The notes under the pieces: model-generated
Database searches by the model: none
Seen by the model: the letters and a program-made list of their open reading frames with translations, nothing else
What the model was told of the DNA's origin: nothing
Shown: positions 29,684 to 39,060 of the stretch, one piece after another
How positions within the stretch are numbered: the first letter of the stretch is position 1
Layout of the letters: the number at the start of each line of letters is the position of its first letter
Translations under genes and position numbers: made by a program
Assembly: GCA_029865125.1 (NCBI GenBank)
Contig: JAOUHN010000005.1
Coordinates: forward strand, 1 to 39,060
Direction: 5' to 3'
DNA: 39,060 nucleotides
Source: Candidatus Moraniibacteriota bacterium
Lineage (GTDB): Bacteria; Patescibacteriota; Minisyncoccia; Moranbacterales; UBA9337

Positions 29684-32600
29684 TTACATCGGAGGAGCAA
29701 CACTGAGATCGTTCACTTCAACAATCCACCAGTTAAACTCAATGTTGTGATCCACAGGGCTGTCTACTTTCACTTCAAAACTTTCTTCATCCACCACGGT
29801 TCCAACATATGGAGCTTGTCCTCTTGTAGAGCTTGTTGGTGTGATGTAGATGTTGCTGTTTGGTCCAACTGCCTTTGTTTGAACAATAGCGCTTACTGCC
29901 CCTGTCACAATCGGAAGTCCTGTCACATCATCAATCCAGTTAGCATCTTCGTCAACTGGCATCGCTTCGCCAGTAGTATCTTCAAGTCCATCAGTATCTG
30001 CGTCAACTGGAATGTGAACACCACTACAATCATCCAAACCATCAGCATCAGAATCAAGTGGCAAATATCCACAGATCATTCCTTGTCCAATTGTTGGAGC
30101 AGTATCGTCCACAATTTTGATTGTAAGAAGTCCTCCTTCAATACTCACTACCTCAATCTTTCCGCTCAAGAAAACATTTCCGTCAATATCTTGAGTCACG
30201 AAACCATCAGTGTCCAGTGCAAGCATAAAATCAACCAGAGCTTGAGTTTGAATCTTCAAATTGTCAATTTCAGCAAGTTGAGCTGAAACATCAGCCTCAA
30301 GCGCTGTGATTCTGTCATCTTGAGTAGTATCCAAAAGATTAATGTCTCCGATTTCACCAGAAACAACTGCAAGTTGAGTATCCACTAAAGCTTGAAGCTC
30401 ATTCACTGTAGTTGCATTTGCATCAGTCTGAAGTCCAATCTCATCAATTACAGTAGCTTTCTCATCAATAATTCCTTGTTGCTCCTTAATCGCTTCCACC
30501 AAAAGACCAGATGTTTCACCATAGTTAATTCCATAATATCCATCCCCTCTGTCAAAAACCAACTCAGGCATCTGAGGAAGAACCTCTTGAGCAATCATAC
30601 CTGTCATTCTTCGATCATTATTTGGATCAATCCAGTTATATGTCACACCACGCATGTTCATAACTCGATCCAATGCATTGTCAATTGTTAGAATATCCCT
30701 TTTTAATCTTTCATCAGAAGTAGCTACAGTCAGGTCACCACTTCCTGAAATATTAATATTAGCACTATATGAAGGACCAATCGTGTCTCGAACTCTAACC
30801 TCACCATTAACATCCAAATGATTATCCGCTCCAGCACCACTCCAATTATCAGCAATAACAACTCTTCCCTCGTTCGCATCTCCACTTGCCTGAGATGCAT
30901 CGATCCATAAAATTGGATCCACGGTATTTAGTGACCAATATTGAAGATCCCTAGTTAAAAAATTAGAATTAAATTGCAACCTATCATTATATTGATCGTA
31001 AGCAATTTTAATATTCTCGCCAGAAAGCCCTAAGTTCAATTCCCCTTGAATATATGCATTCCTCCATCGAAGTGAATCTGATCCTAGATCCTTAACATTA
31101 TTAGAGCTAGGAAAAAGAGAACTTGTAATAGTTAAATTAGTACCATCGTTATACAAATACTGACCAGTATTATTTTGAAAATACACATAATCATCTACCA
31201 TTAATTGACCAAAAACGTTCAATTTTGCAGCAGCAGTCGCAGTCGCTCCAATTCCAACATTATTCAAACCTGCATCTAGATGAAGTAGGTTGGTAGTGGT
31301 TCCATTAAACGTCACATCCTCATCAGAAAGCCCTGAATTGAAAAGAACATTCATTGTTCCTCTGTCAATAATATACTCATCTGTACCACCGTTAACACCA
31401 AGAATAATCCTGTCATATAAATACAAATCCCTCCACCTTACATCACTTGTGCCAACATCAAATCCAAGTCCGGATGGCTCAATATCTCCAGTTCCAAAAG
31501 TATAATCATCATTCACTTCATCATATGACAAATAATATGAAACATAGTTAGTTCCAAATCCAATCTTTCCTCCTCTTGCAAAAATTCCTCCATTAACATC
31601 CAATGATCCATAACCAGGAATAATTCCAACTCCCACCTTATCAGCTGAAACATCAACATATAAATCATTATTTCCAATATTAATATCGTCAGAAATTTTT
31701 GCAGTACCAGTAACATCCAAATCAGCACTTGCCACTGTTCCACCATTAATCACCAAACCAGTGTTATGTGGATCCCAGGAAAGCACTGCATTATTCGCTT
31801 GAACCAAATTATCATGTTGGAATACGATTCCATTATCGCTATATGAACTTGGTGTGTCTGTCAGATCCAAGAAACTTGTTGAACTTCCTCCCTCAACAGC
31901 AAACGTCACCCAAGTTGTTCCATCATACATCTTAAATTTCCCTAATGAATTAACATAGAATTCACCTTTTTGATTTGAGGTTGGATCTCCTGAATTTGAA
32001 GGAAGAATCTTGAGTGATGCCTTCGTTGCAGTAGCTGTTCCAACATTCAAAAGAGCAGTCATTGAAGCGCTAGCAATATTAACACCCACTTCATTGTTTG
32101 CTGAATCCACTCTAAACATGTTGTCAGTAGCATCAACAACCACATCACCAACCACATCAAGTGCAACAGATGGATAACTCTTTCCAATTGATAATCTCTT
32201 ATTTACAGAATCAATGTGCACAGCAGGTAAGGTCTTGGCCTCATCAGCATATGCAATGAAATCTCCCGCAGTTGTCAACAGATTAGAATTTGGATTATAT
32301 GAGAATGGAGCTTCCCCTGCAACAGTATTGCCGTCCATCCAATAGGTAACGTATCCCCACGCAGGAGTTCCTGAAATGTCCACTGTTCCTCCAGCACCTC
32401 CTGTCAATTCATTCCAACTTGTTCCATCATACATATACAAATTTGAATCTACTGAATTCAAAAAGATGTCTCCGAGTACCGGTGATGCTGGTTGTGATCC
32501 TTGTCTGATTCTAAGAGATGCAATACTTGTTGTTGATCCTTTAACATCCAAAAATGCTGCTGGATTTACTCCGATTCCAACTCTGCCAATATCATCCACA

Positions 32601-35600
32601 GTGAGTGCTGGGGTTGAATCCCAACTATTTGCAAAAACATTCATTCTGTCATCATTATTACCAGGCAATGTTGAAAATGCTGTTGGAGCAGTTGTGAGAG
32701 TTGTTGCCTTAATTCTTACCCAAAATGCAGAAGTTCCATTCACTGATGTTTGAGTCCAATCTACTGGCTCGGAAAAAGTAATTGTTCCATCAACTGAAAG
32801 AGATGAGGTGTTATCAGTTTTTGTCAAAGCTGTCCATGCACCATTATAATATTCCACACTCAATGTAATTCCAGATCCAGCTGTGTCGAAATCAAAATAT
32901 ATTTCATTAAATTTAATATCATCACCAACATAGAAATAATCATTAGTATCAGCCAAAACAGTATACACTACTCCTTGTTCAGTTCTTGCTTTTTCTGTAT
33001 TGTTTGTATAAGTTGAACCTCCATCAAAATTTAAAACTGAAGAAAATCTTCTTGTATTTGAAATTGTTATCACAGCTCCTGGGGCAGCCTTTCCAATTCC
33101 CAAATATCCATTATCTTGAAGGATTAGATCTGTATTTGCAAAATAATCTTTAACAGTCATTTTGGCTGGCAATCTTTCTGGTGTAGTATCATTAGCAACA
33201 TCTGAAAAAGCAGTGTTTACTTCTAGTGATGTATTGCTATGGATTGCAGTAACTGTTCTTATTTCACCACTCACTCTCAACCTATCTCCAACTGCAATTT
33301 GTGTTGTAAATGATGTTCCCACTCCAGTCACCACATTTGTTGCTCCATCGGGATCGATACTTCCGGTTATAAGTGAGATGTCATTTCCCTTAACATTCAT
33401 TTTTCCATTGATATCCAATGTCGCTGTTGGAGTAAGAGTTCCCATTCCAAATCTATTATTTGCTTCGTCATATGCAAAGCTTGAACCAAAAATTATTGAT
33501 CCTTTAGTTGCATTTGAGGTTGAGCTTAAAATCAAATCATCTCCTGCTTCAGTTCCACCAATCAAAGTTTGTCCTCCAATTCTTCCTGCAAGAAGTGCGT
33601 ATTGAGTATGATCATCATCACCCTTTCCACTAAGACTTCCATGATCCACATCTCCCAAGTTTCCACTTGTAATTACTGTTCCATTTGCATCTGGGAAAAT
33701 ATATACTCTGTCATCTGTCAAATTACCAATATCCAGAGTTCCATAGAACGCATCCCCAATAGATTCTAAAATTTTCAATTCACTTAGAGCATTGTTTAAA
33801 ACAATATCATATTCACCACTCTGAATCCAATCACTATCTGTAAGATTTCCCAATTCCAATGTAATGCTTCCTGCTCCATTTATCACCTTAATTCCATCAT
33901 TGCTTCCTCCAACTCCAAGTCCAGAATTGATCGTGGTCAATGTGTAATTCTCTCCAGCGGTGCTTCCTACTAAAATTTGACCATCAGTTGGAAGTGTAGC
34001 TAGTCCTGTTCCACCACTTCCTACTGGAAGTGTTCCTGAAACATGTGCATTAAGTCCAACTTTACCCCAAGTTGGTGTTGTTCCTGAAATCAAAACATTT
34101 CCACTAACAGCAGCGCTGAGTGCTGAAATTGTATTTGCAGCAGAAGCATACAAAATATCACCAGTAGCGACAGTTGAAAGACCGGTTCCACCAGCTGTCA
34201 CAGGAAGTTGTCCAGTAAGATCAGTTGAACTCAAAGAAATTCGATCAAATGTAAATGATTGAGTTCCAGCAGTAAAATCAACATAGCCAACTGCATTTGT
34301 TTCTGTCACAGCAGCTGCTGCATGAATATCATCAGTAATCGCCAATTCTCCGGCTGTGGTTGGAAGTGTCAAAATGAGATTACCTGTATGAGCAGTAGAC
34401 TTAAGTTCAATATAATCTGTTGTCTCTGTTCCACTACTGAATCTCAAATATGATCCTTTTCCATCAGTTCCATCAAAACAAGCTCCATATGTACAATCTC
34501 CAACAGCAGTAATATCACCCGCTCCCGCACCTCCACTCACATCTGCCCATGACAAATTATTTGTAGGGCCCATCATCAATACTTGACCCTCATTTCCAGT
34601 AGCTGTTGGAAGGGTATATGTGATATCTACAGATTGATCACCTCCTTGAAAAGTTGTTGTTTTTGTTGGAGTTGTCCCACCTTCCAAAATCTTCAATGCT
34701 CCATTTAGTAGCACATCTGGATTTGTCACAGTATTTCCAAATGTAATCAACTCTGAATCAACAGTAGTGTCAATATTGATGTAGTTGTTATTTGATGGAT
34801 CCTCAATAGCCCAAGCATTGGTACCTATTGGAAGATTATCAAGAACAAGCATTCCACTAGCCACTGGAAGATTGATTGTGACATTTCCAGTGTATGCTGT
34901 GGATCCAAGTTGAATGTAGTCACTAGCCCCTGTTCCACTACTGAATCTCAAATATGATCCTTTTGTATCTTCCCCAGTGAAACACGCTCCTCCAGTACAA
35001 TCTCCAACTCCTTCAACATCTCCAACTCCTGAAACTCCTGAAACAGTTGCCCAAGAAAGGGTTCCTGCTGAATTTACTTGCAATACCTGATCATTTTCAG
35101 GAGTATCAATAGGAAGGGTATAAACTAGATTTCCCGCCTGATCACCCGCCTTGAATATTGTTGTAAATTCTGGACTTGCTCCACTCTCCTTGAATGACAA
35201 AACACCCTCAATTTGAACAATTGTTCCATCTGTTCCTAGGCTCTTGTCTCCCAAAACAATAGACTCTGCATCATTTGTTGTGTTGATCACAATATAATCA
35301 TTAACATCCTCTCTTACATACCATGCGGCGCTAGTGTGATCTACTAAGTCTGGAACCAAAGCATCATCCCAATCAAGATCTCCCGTGCTACTTGTCAATC
35401 TCAAGAATTGTCCAGAAGCTCCATCATCAGCAGGTAGTGTGTAGGTTGTACTTTCTGTCATCGTTGCGTGTGGTGTGAATGTCACGGAAAAGTCAGTTAC
35501 TCCTTGTTCGGAATAAATCACCAATGATCCATCTTGATTATTTGCTCCTAATGTTATCTTCCCTCCATTGATTGTTAAGTCTCCTGTTAGAGTTGCGTCT

Positions 35601-38600
35601 CCCACATTTGCATTATCAGTTATTGAAAATAATGTGTTTGTTCCGTCTCTAAATACAATACTTCCTGTGTCAGCCACATCAATATTGAAAGTTGTTTCAT
35701 CTGTTGCAATAACTCCATTATTTGCATTCAAGTTTCCCTCCACTGTCAACGCTCCTCCTATTGTAGTTGTCTTTGTTCCCAAGAATGAATAAGTTGGACT
35801 ATCAACTGTTGCATTTCCAAATGAGATATTCTCTGATCCATTAGTAGTATTAATGTTGATGTAGTTATTCGTACTCTCTTGAATATCTAATGCATTGGCC
35901 TGGTTATCAACCAAAGCTGAAACCACGGCACTTGCCCATCCAAGATCTCCTGTGCTACTTGTGAGTTTCAGAAATTGACCACTCACTCCATCATTAGCAG
36001 GAAAAGTATAAACGGTATTTTCTGTCATTGCGTCATGAGTTTTGAGTGTCACAGAGTAATCACTTGGACCTTGCTCAGAATAAATCACCAGCACTCCATC
36101 TTTACCATTTACACCTACATTAAGAGTTCCCCCTCCGACTGTTAATGCAGTATCCGTAATAGTCACCACTCCTGTTCCAATTGATCCAGAATCTATTGTA
36201 AGATTTCCATCTGAAGTAATTTGATCTCCATTCACCGCAAGTACTCCGTTTATTGTCATAGCTCCTGTTAGGGTTGCGTCTCCCACATTTGCATTATCAG
36301 TTATTGAAAATAATGTGTTTGTTCCATCTCTAAAAACTATATTTCCTCCAGTTGCAGGCACATCGATGTTTAGTGTTGATGATGTAGTGGTGATGTCCCC
36401 ACCGTTTACTGCTAAGTCTCCAGCAATTGTTACTGCTTTGTTTCCCAAAAATGAGAATGTTGGATTAATACTAGTATTTCCAAAAGAAATATTCTCTGAT
36501 CCTATTACAGTACTAATATTAATGTAATTCTTTCCATTTTCATCCTCAACATCAAAAGCGTCCAATTGATTAACAGCTAGAACTGATGACGTAATATCCT
36601 CCCATGTTAGATTTCCACTGGCATCTGACTGAAGGAATAGTGAACCATTTGATGGAGTGCTTGCAGGGAATGTATAAGTTGAACTCTCAGTCATTGTTGT
36701 GTGTGGTGCAAATGTCACGGAAAAGTCAGTAGTTCCTTGCTCGGAATAAATCACCAAAGAACCGTCTTGACCATTAGCTCCTAATGTTGCTTGTCCTCCA
36801 CTAATTGTCATGTCACCTGTCAAAGTTGCATTTCCTGTGTCTGCATTATCAGTTATTGAAAATAATGTATTTGTTCCATCCCTAAAAACTATACTTCCCC
36901 CTGTAGCAGGAACATCAATGTTCAAAATGGATTGATCTGTCACAATGCTTCCACCATCTGCATTCAAAACCCCTTCGATTGTCAAGGCTCCTCCTATTGA
37001 AGTTACTCCTGTTCCCAAAAATGCAAAACTTGGATTAGCACCCGCGCTTCCAAAAGAAATGCTCGGTGCTAAGGTGTTGATGTGAATATATTCATTTGGA
37101 ATCGTGTCAGCAATGACCATCGCATTAGCATCACCAGTATTCAATTCCGCTGTCAACACTGATTGCCATGTCAAACTTCCGGTTAAATCTGATCGGAGGA
37201 ATTTTGGACTGTCCGTAGGATAGTTATCAGGAAGAGTGTATGTTGTGCTTTGTGTCATTGAAGAGGTGGAAGGCCTGAAAGTCACAGTGTGGTCAGTGAC
37301 ACCCTCTTCAGAATAAATCACCAAATTTCCATCTTGATTATTCTTTCCAATGGTTATTGTCCCTCCTCCCACTGTCAAGTTATCATCTGCAATGTCTATC
37401 ACTGATCCTGCTCCTGATGCATTAATTGTAAAAGTTGTTCCAGAAGAAGAAATTTGATTTCCGTTCACTGTAAGAGTTCCGCTTATTGTCATGTTTCCAG
37501 TAGATCCAACATCCGCAATTGAGAACATTGAATTGGATCCATCTGTGAAATCAAGTGTTCCAGACACTGCATTTGAAATTGTCATTCCATTTCCAAATGT
37601 GATGTCATTTCCAGACACTATCAAATCTCCACCGAATGTCGCTGCTTTGTTTCCCAAGAATGAAAATGTTGGATTAGTAGTTGCGTTTCCAAATGAGATA
37701 TTTTCTGATAGGTCGGTTGTGTCAATATTGATATAGTTATTTGTGTTTTCATGCACATTAAGTGCGGTTGCATTAGCATCAGGTATTGATGATGTCAAAG
37801 CATGTGCCCAAGTCAATGTTCCTGTTCCATTGGTTTGCAAGAAATATGTATCAGTCAAAGAATCTGGGAGAGTGTATGTAATGTTATCACTCATAGAATC
37901 ACTTGGGTTAAATGTCACAGCATAATCAGTTGTGAGTGTATCAGAATAAATCACCAGCGATCCACTGTGTCCATTGGATCCAAGTGTCGTAGTTCCACCA
38001 TTTATTGTCACATTTCCACTAACTGTCATATTTCCTGTGGATCCAGCATCTATAATCGAGAACATTGAATTTGTTCCATCTGTGAAATCAAGTGTTCCCC
38101 CATTCGCATTTGAAATCTTCATCGCATTTCCAAAAGTAATGTCATTTCCACTCACCAAAACATCTCCACCAAATGTTGCTAGCCCACTGCCCAAGAATGT
38201 GAAATATGGATCATTAGCAACATTTCCAAAAGACATAATTTCTGCTGCAGTATCAATATTGATATAATTCTGAGACAAATCATCTCTGATTTGAAGAGCA
38301 GAACTTGAGTTGCTGTTAATTGTACTCAAAAGCACTGTTCCTGTTTGATCTGGGAAGGTATAAGTCCTATCTGTTGTCAAATCTCCAACATTAAGTATTC
38401 CATAATATGTTTCTCCTGATGATTCCATAATCCTAAGATTACCACTTGCATTTCCCAAAGTCACAACTCCTGCATCATCCACAGAGAATACTGAAGAAGC
38501 TCCTACCTGTGCATCAAGAAGAAGGGATGTTCCTGGGCTCAACGTGTCAGTCTTTGAAATCAAAAGTCCCGTATCATTTCCAGCTGCTTTGTTGGTTGTG

Positions 38601-39060
38601 TAATTCAACTGCATCGCAAACTCATCTCCAGTTGCAGCACTTAGAGTTTCAGTAAGAGTGAGTCCTCCGGTAATGTCCAGAGAATCACTCAATTTGAATC
38701 GGTCCGTTGTTGTTCCATCAAAATAGAAAGTTTCTGCGTTTGTGTTTCCGAATTGAAGAGTGATGTCCACAGCTGCAGCATCAGAAGCGTTTCCAAGAAT
38801 AAACGTTGTTTGATTTGTTCCGGTATCAGTATTTTGAGTGTGCATTGAGCTGGTTGTAGTACAAACTATTCCATTAGTTGTGGAGTATGTACAAATCTGT
38901 CCATCCGTAAGTATTCCAGATGAAACCAACACTGTCCCTGTTCGATCTGGGAATGTGTAAGTTGTATTAGCACTAAGATCTGTCACATCAAAAGTTCCAT
39001 AGAAACTTTCTGCTACTCCTGATCCTTTAATTTGCAATTGACTGTCTGCATTATCAAGAA
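29684..39060 (-). CDS. Giant repetitive fibre-like surface protein with C-terminal peptidase S74 chaperone, 5' end outside the window
   Basis: Over 3,120 residues are visible and the frame stays open to the window edge; the track start is an internal TTG, so the true N-terminus is missing. Most of the protein is degenerate beta repeats: YINIxT, ISFGNATxNPTFSFLG, FRDGTNTLFSITDNA, SLVIYSEQGxTDFSVTF and YTLP...GQFLxLxSSTGxLxW. The middle has the phage-fibre-like DHGSLSGKGDDDHTQYAL. Near residue 2770 TSDERLKRDI opens a peptidase S74 domain (GVTYNWIDPNNDRRMTGMIAQE, YGINYGETSGLLVEAIKEQQ), the self-cleaving chaperone of trimeric tail spikes. A coiled coil and an Asp-rich stretch (DSDADGLDDCSG, DADTDGLEDTTG, residues about 2990-3036) and a final beta domain follow. 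It probably forms a trimeric fibre on the cell surface for attachment; its anchor is not visible. Confidence 0.88.
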   Translation of the reverse strand, partial: LDNADSQLQIKGSGVAESFYGTFDVTDLSANTTYTFPDRTGTVLVSSGILTDGQICTYSTTNGIVCTTTSSMHTQNTDTGTNQTTFILGNASDAAAVDITLQFGNTNAETFYFDGTTTDRFKLSDSLDITGGLTLTETLSAATGDEFAMQLNYTTNKAAGNDTGLLISKTDTLSPGTSLLLDAQVGASSVFSVDDAGVVTLGNASGNLRIMESSGETYYGILNVGDLTTDRTYTFPDQTGTVLLSTINSNSSSALQIRDDLSQNYINIDTAAEIMSFGNVANDPYFTFLGSGLATFGGDVLVSGNDITFGNAMKISNANGGTLDFTDGTNSMFSIIDAGSTGNMTVSGNVTINGGTTTLGSNGHSGSLVIYSDTLTTDYAVTFNPSDSMSDNITYTLPDSLTDTYFLQTNGTGTLTWAHALTSSIPDANATALNVHENTNNYINIDTTDLSENISFGNATTNPTFSFLGNKAATFGGDLIVSGNDITFGNGMTISNAVSGTLDFTDGSNSMFSIADVGSTGNMTISGTLTVNGNQISSSGTTFTINASGAGSVIDIADDNLTVGGGTITIGKNNQDGNLVIYSEEGVTDHTVTFRPSTSSMTQSTTYTLPDNYPTDSPKFLRSDLTGSLTWQSVLTAELNTGDANAMVIADTIPNEYIHINTLAPSISFGSAGANPSFAFLGTGVTSIGGALTIEGVLNADGGSIVTDQSILNIDVPATGGSIVFRDGTNTLFSITDNADTGNATLTGDMTISGGQATLGANGQDGSLVIYSEQGTTDFSVTFAPHTTMTESSTYTFPASTPSNGSLFLQSDASGNLTWEDITSSVLAVNQLDAFDVEDENGKNYINISTVIGSENISFGNTSINPTFSFLGNKAVTIAGDLAVNGGDITTTSSTLNIDVPATGGNIVFRDGTNTLFSITDNANVGDATLTGAMTINGVLAVNGDQITSDGNLTIDSGSIGTGVVTITDTALTVGGGTLNVGVNGKDGVLVIYSEQGPSDYSVTLKTHDAMTENTVYTFPANDGVSGQFLKLTSSTGDLGWASAVVSALVDNQANALDIQESTNNYININTTNGSENISFGNATVDSPTYSFLGTKTTTIGGALTVEGNLNANNGVIATDETTFNIDVADTGSIVFRDGTNTLFSITDNANVGDATLTGDLTINGGKITLGANNQDGSLVIYSEQGVTDFSVTFTPHATMTESTTYTLPADDGASGQFLRLTSSTGDLDWDDALVPDLVDHTSAAWYVREDVNDYIVINTTNDAESIVLGDKSLGTDGTIVQIEGVLSFKESGASPEFTTIFKAGDQAGNLVYTLPIDTPENDQVLQVNSAGTLSWATVSGVSGVGDVEGVGDCTGGACFTGEDTKGSYLRFSSGTGASDYIQLGSTAYTGNVTINLPVASGMLVLDNLPIGTNAWAIEDPSNNNYINIDTTVDSELITFGNTVTNPDVLLNGALKILEGGTTPTKTTTFQGGDQSVDITYTLPTATGNEGQVLMMGPTNNLSWADVSGGAGAGDITAVGDCTYGACFDGTDGKGSYLRFSSGTETTDYIELKSTAHTGNLILTLPTTAGELAITDDIHAAAAVTETNAVGYVDFTAGTQSFTFDRISLSSTDLTGQLPVTAGGTGLSTVATGDILYASAANTISALSAAVSGNVLISGTTPTWGKVGLNAHVSGTLPVGSGGTGLATLPTDGQILVGSTAGENYTLTTINSGLGVGGSNDGIKVINGAGSITLELGNLTDSDWIQSGEYDIVLNNALSELKILESIGDAFYGTLDIGNLTDDRVYIFPDANGTVITSGNLGDVDHGSLSGKGDDDHTQYALLAGRIGGQTLIGGTEAGDDLILSSTSNATKGSIIFGSSFAYDEANNRFGMGTLTPTATLDINGKMNVKGNDISLITGSIDPDGATNVVTGVGTSFTTQIAVGDRLRVSGEIRTVTAIHSNTSLEVNTAFSDVANDTTPERLPAKMTVKDYFANTDLILQDNGYLGIGKAAPGAVITISNTRRFSSVLNFDGGSTYTNNTEKARTEQGVVYTVLADTNDYFYVGDDIKFNEIYFDFDTAGSGITLSVEYYNGAWTALTKTDNTSSLSVDGTITFSEPVDWTQTSVNGTSAFWVRIKATTLTTAPTAFSTLPGNNDDRMNVFANSWDSTPALTVDDIGRVGIGVNPAAFLDVKGSTTSIASLRIRQGSQPASPVLGDIFLNSVDSNLYMYDGTSWNELTGGAGGTVDISGTPAWGYVTYWMDGNTVAGEAPFSYNPNSNLLTTAGDFIAYADEAKTLPAVHIDSVNKRLSIGKSYPSVALDVVGDVVVDATDNMFRVDSANNEVGVNIASASMTALLNVGTATATKASLKILPSNSGDPTSNQKGEFYVNSLGKFKMYDGTTWVTFAVEGGSSTSFLDLTDTPSSYSDNGIVFQHDNLVQANNAVLSWDPHNTGLVINGGTVASADLDVTGTAKISDDINIGNNDLYVDVSADKVGVGIIPGYGSLDVNGGIFARGGKIGFGTNYVSYYLSYDEVNDDYTFGTGDIEPSGLGFDVGTSDVRWRDLYLYDRIILGVNGGTDEYIIDRGTMNVLFNSGLSDEDVTFNGTTTNLLHLDAGLNNVGIGATATAAAKLNVFGQLMVDDYVYFQNNTGQYLYNDGTNLTITSSLFPSSNNVKDLGSDSLRWRNAYIQGELNLGLSGENIKIAYDQYNDRLQFNSNFLTRDLQYWSLNTVDPILWIDASQASGDANEGRVVIADNWSGAGADNHLDVNGEVRVRDTIGPSYSANINISGSGDLTVATSDERLKRDILTIDNALDRVMNMRGVTYNWIDPNNDRRMTGMIAQEVLPQMPELVFDRGDGYYGINYGETSGLLVEAIKEQQGIIDEKATVIDEIGLQTDANATTVNELQALVDTQLAVVSGEIGDINLLDTTQDDRITALEADVSAQLAEIDNLKIQTQALVDFMLALDTDGFVTQDIDGNVFLSGKIEVVSIEGGLLTIKIVDDTAPTIGQGMICGYLPLDSDADGLDDCSGVHIPVDADTDGLEDTTGEAMPVDEDANWIDDVTGLPIVTGAVSAIVQTKAVGPNSNIYITPTSSTRGQAPYVGTVVDEESFEVKVDSPVDHNIEFNWWIVEVNDLSVAPPM
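35490..38240 (-). repeat. Five degenerate repeat modules of 565-670 bp inside the giant gene
   Basis: The VIYSE-type motif (plus strand GAATAAATCACCA) recurs at about 35510, 36078, 36747, 37312 and 37946, and the ISFGN motif recurs five times in register. Module length varies because some carry an extra VNGxQI...TVGGGT block. The repeats are diverged at the DNA level, so recent expansion is not evident. Confidence 0.75.

Noticed and set aside
29684-39060. Prophage tail fibre as the identity of the giant gene
   Set aside because: No phage structural, integrase or lysis genes are nearby; the neighbours are trxB and pilus genes. The upstream side is outside the window, so this is not fully excluded.

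Overview
The window looks like part of a genome from the Patescibacteria/CPR, most likely a Parcubacteria-type lineage such as Moranbacteria. The grounds are AT-rich sequence, many short genes on one strand, A-rich leaders with almost no Shine-Dalgarno sites, a pared-down type IV pilus set (pilM, pilN, pilO and three pseudopilins), a LemA/HtpX pair, a short proline-tRNA ligase, a free-standing GIY-YIG protein and a giant fibre-like protein ending in a peptidase S74 chaperone. The taxon is an inference. TGA is used as a stop (pilN ends in TGA inside the pilO start), so the glycine-recoding code 25 is excluded. Several ORF-track starts are TTG or GTG and were moved to better ATGs (fusA, ispH, the lipoprotein, GIY-YIG, pilO, and the ORF after htpX).

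Layout: nearly everything lies on the minus strand. Bases 1-236 hold a regular array of tRNA-Ser 3' fragments next to an intact tRNA-Ser and a GIY-YIG gene. Bases 881-9550 read (in transcription order) lipoprotein, frr, rseP, proS, lemA, htpX, two small unknown genes, a DUF4870-like protein and pyk, closed by a terminator. A tRNA-Lys with a duplicated 3' end and a structured 93-base insert follows at 9628-9891. The str cluster (rpsL, rpsG, fusA) has a near-consensus promoter. Bases 14138-15215 are repeat-rich and surround a GC-richer gene for a secreted CxxCH protein that has its own consensus promoter, perfect Shine-Dalgarno and terminator; it looks foreign. Next come a YgjP-like peptidase, an MFS transporter, an orphan response regulator and ispH. 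The only plus-strand protein gene is an MltD-like lytic transglycosylase, convergent with rmuC. A Nudix gene and a plus-strand tRNA-His/tRNA-Arg pair follow.

The last 17 kb is about the cell surface. A trxB gene precedes a pilus-assembly operon of three pseudopilin-like proteins (one carrying three Ig/carboxypeptidase-regulatory-like domains, one PilX-like), then PilM, PilN, PilO and a small membrane protein. Upstream lies a repetitive protein of more than 3,100 residues, open at the window edge, with a C-terminal S74 chaperone, coiled coil and Asp-rich tail.

The items most worth a second look are the tRNA 3'-fragment array with its hairpins, the tRNA-Lys 3'-end duplication with its T-arm-mimicking structured insert, the foreign CxxCH cassette, and the giant S74 fibre beside the pilus operon.
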